Assembly: GCA_037968575.1 (NCBI GenBank)
Contig: JBBKVR010000156.1
Coordinates: 1-5,584, forward strand
Source of the DNA: UBA2137 sp037968575
GTDB taxonomy: Bacteria > Pseudomonadota > Alphaproteobacteria > Micavibrionales > Micavibrionaceae
Reading direction: 5' to 3'
DNA: 5,584 nucleotides
Positions 5,441-5,584 of the stretch are shown in pieces (the first letter of the stretch is position 1; each line of letters starts with the position of its first letter). The notes under the pieces were generated by a model. The model was not told the DNA's origin and ran no database searches. It was given only the letters and a program-made list of their open reading frames with translations. The position numbers and the translations under genes were made by a program.

Positions 5441-5584
5441 TTATTTCTCAAAATTGACTTTCACGCCGCGCTTTTTAAAGTAGGCCTGCATGGTTTTTCG
5501 ACCTTCACGGTTTTTTACAGGAAGACGGTCTACTTTAAAGAGAGCTTCCTTCGCTCCATTCTCTTTCATGATATTCTTAAGATT
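5441..5584 (-). CDS. C-terminal part of an unrecognised protein, cut by the window edge
   Basis: Reading the minus strand from the right edge, one frame stays open for 47 codons and stops at TAA (complement of 5441-5443). The encoded tail is basic, with about 14 Lys/Arg, and includes MKENGAKEALFKVDRLPV (residues 6-23 of the fragment) and a lysine/arginine-rich end, AYFKKRGVKVNFEK. The composition (Lys/Arg with scattered aromatic residues, no signal or membrane segment) suggests a cytosolic, perhaps nucleic-acid-binding protein; I do not recognise the family. An internal Met codon at fragment residue 6 could be a start, but there is no clear ribosome-binding site before it, so the gene probably continues beyond the window. 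It is convergent with the copper locus and likely unrelated to it. Confidence 0.6.
   Translation of the reverse strand, partial: NLKNIMKENGAKEALFKVDRLPVKNREGRKTMQAYFKKRGVKVNFEK

Noticed and set aside
1..5584. Insertion sequences, CRISPR arrays, tRNA or rRNA genes
   Set aside because: No transposase-like frame, no regularly spaced repeats with unique spacers, and no tRNA- or rRNA-like segment was seen.

Overview
The window is a compact copper-resistance locus from a Gram-negative bacterium. A periplasmic multicopper oxidase, an outer-membrane CopB barrel and Sec-type signal peptides followed by AxA cleavage sites all require a two-membrane envelope. The family mix (PcoA/CopA, CopB, TRASH-type protein, DUF305, DUF4396, MerR regulator) fits Proteobacteria, possibly Alphaproteobacteria. 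I cannot fix the genus. Base composition is moderately AT-rich, and nothing in the window shows whether it is chromosomal or on a plasmid or island.

Layout: 1-146 is a non-coding leader holding an 8-bp dyad followed by a T-run. 147-3757 is a tightly packed block on the + strand: copA (PcoA-type oxidase), copB (overlapping copA by 11 bp), a DUF2231-like membrane protein with a His-rich tail, and a small secreted Met/His-rich protein with a TRASH-type cysteine motif. A strong hairpin at 3763-3802 closes this block. 3824-4336 is a three-helix membrane protein with a DUF305 domain. 4349-4380 is a textbook MerR-family promoter/operator, which drives a CueR-like MerR regulator (4401-4820) and a His-rich DUF4396 membrane protein (4826-5338). 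From 5441 to the right edge is the C-terminal end of an unrecognised gene on the - strand, convergent with the locus.

How the genes probably work together (inference): CopA oxidises or sequesters Cu(I) in the periplasm. CopB sits in the outer membrane. The Met/His-rich TRASH protein and the DUF305 and DUF2231 proteins present Met, His and Cys ligands on the periplasmic side. The MerR protein senses a thiophilic metal in the cytosol and induces itself and the DUF4396 protein. No copper P-type ATPase, CopC/CopD or two-component system lies inside the window.

Points of most interest: the only visible MerR-type operator is on the regulator/DUF4396 unit and not in front of copA; that operator has a 20-bp spacer, like Zn/Cd/Pb sites, with copper-like outer arms; the regulator has a lengthened C-x9-C metal loop and Ala where CueR has its selectivity Ser; CopA carries a Sec rather than a Tat signal; and copA and the TRASH-protein gene share an almost identical 34-nt stretch encoding the MDHSKMDMSGM motif.
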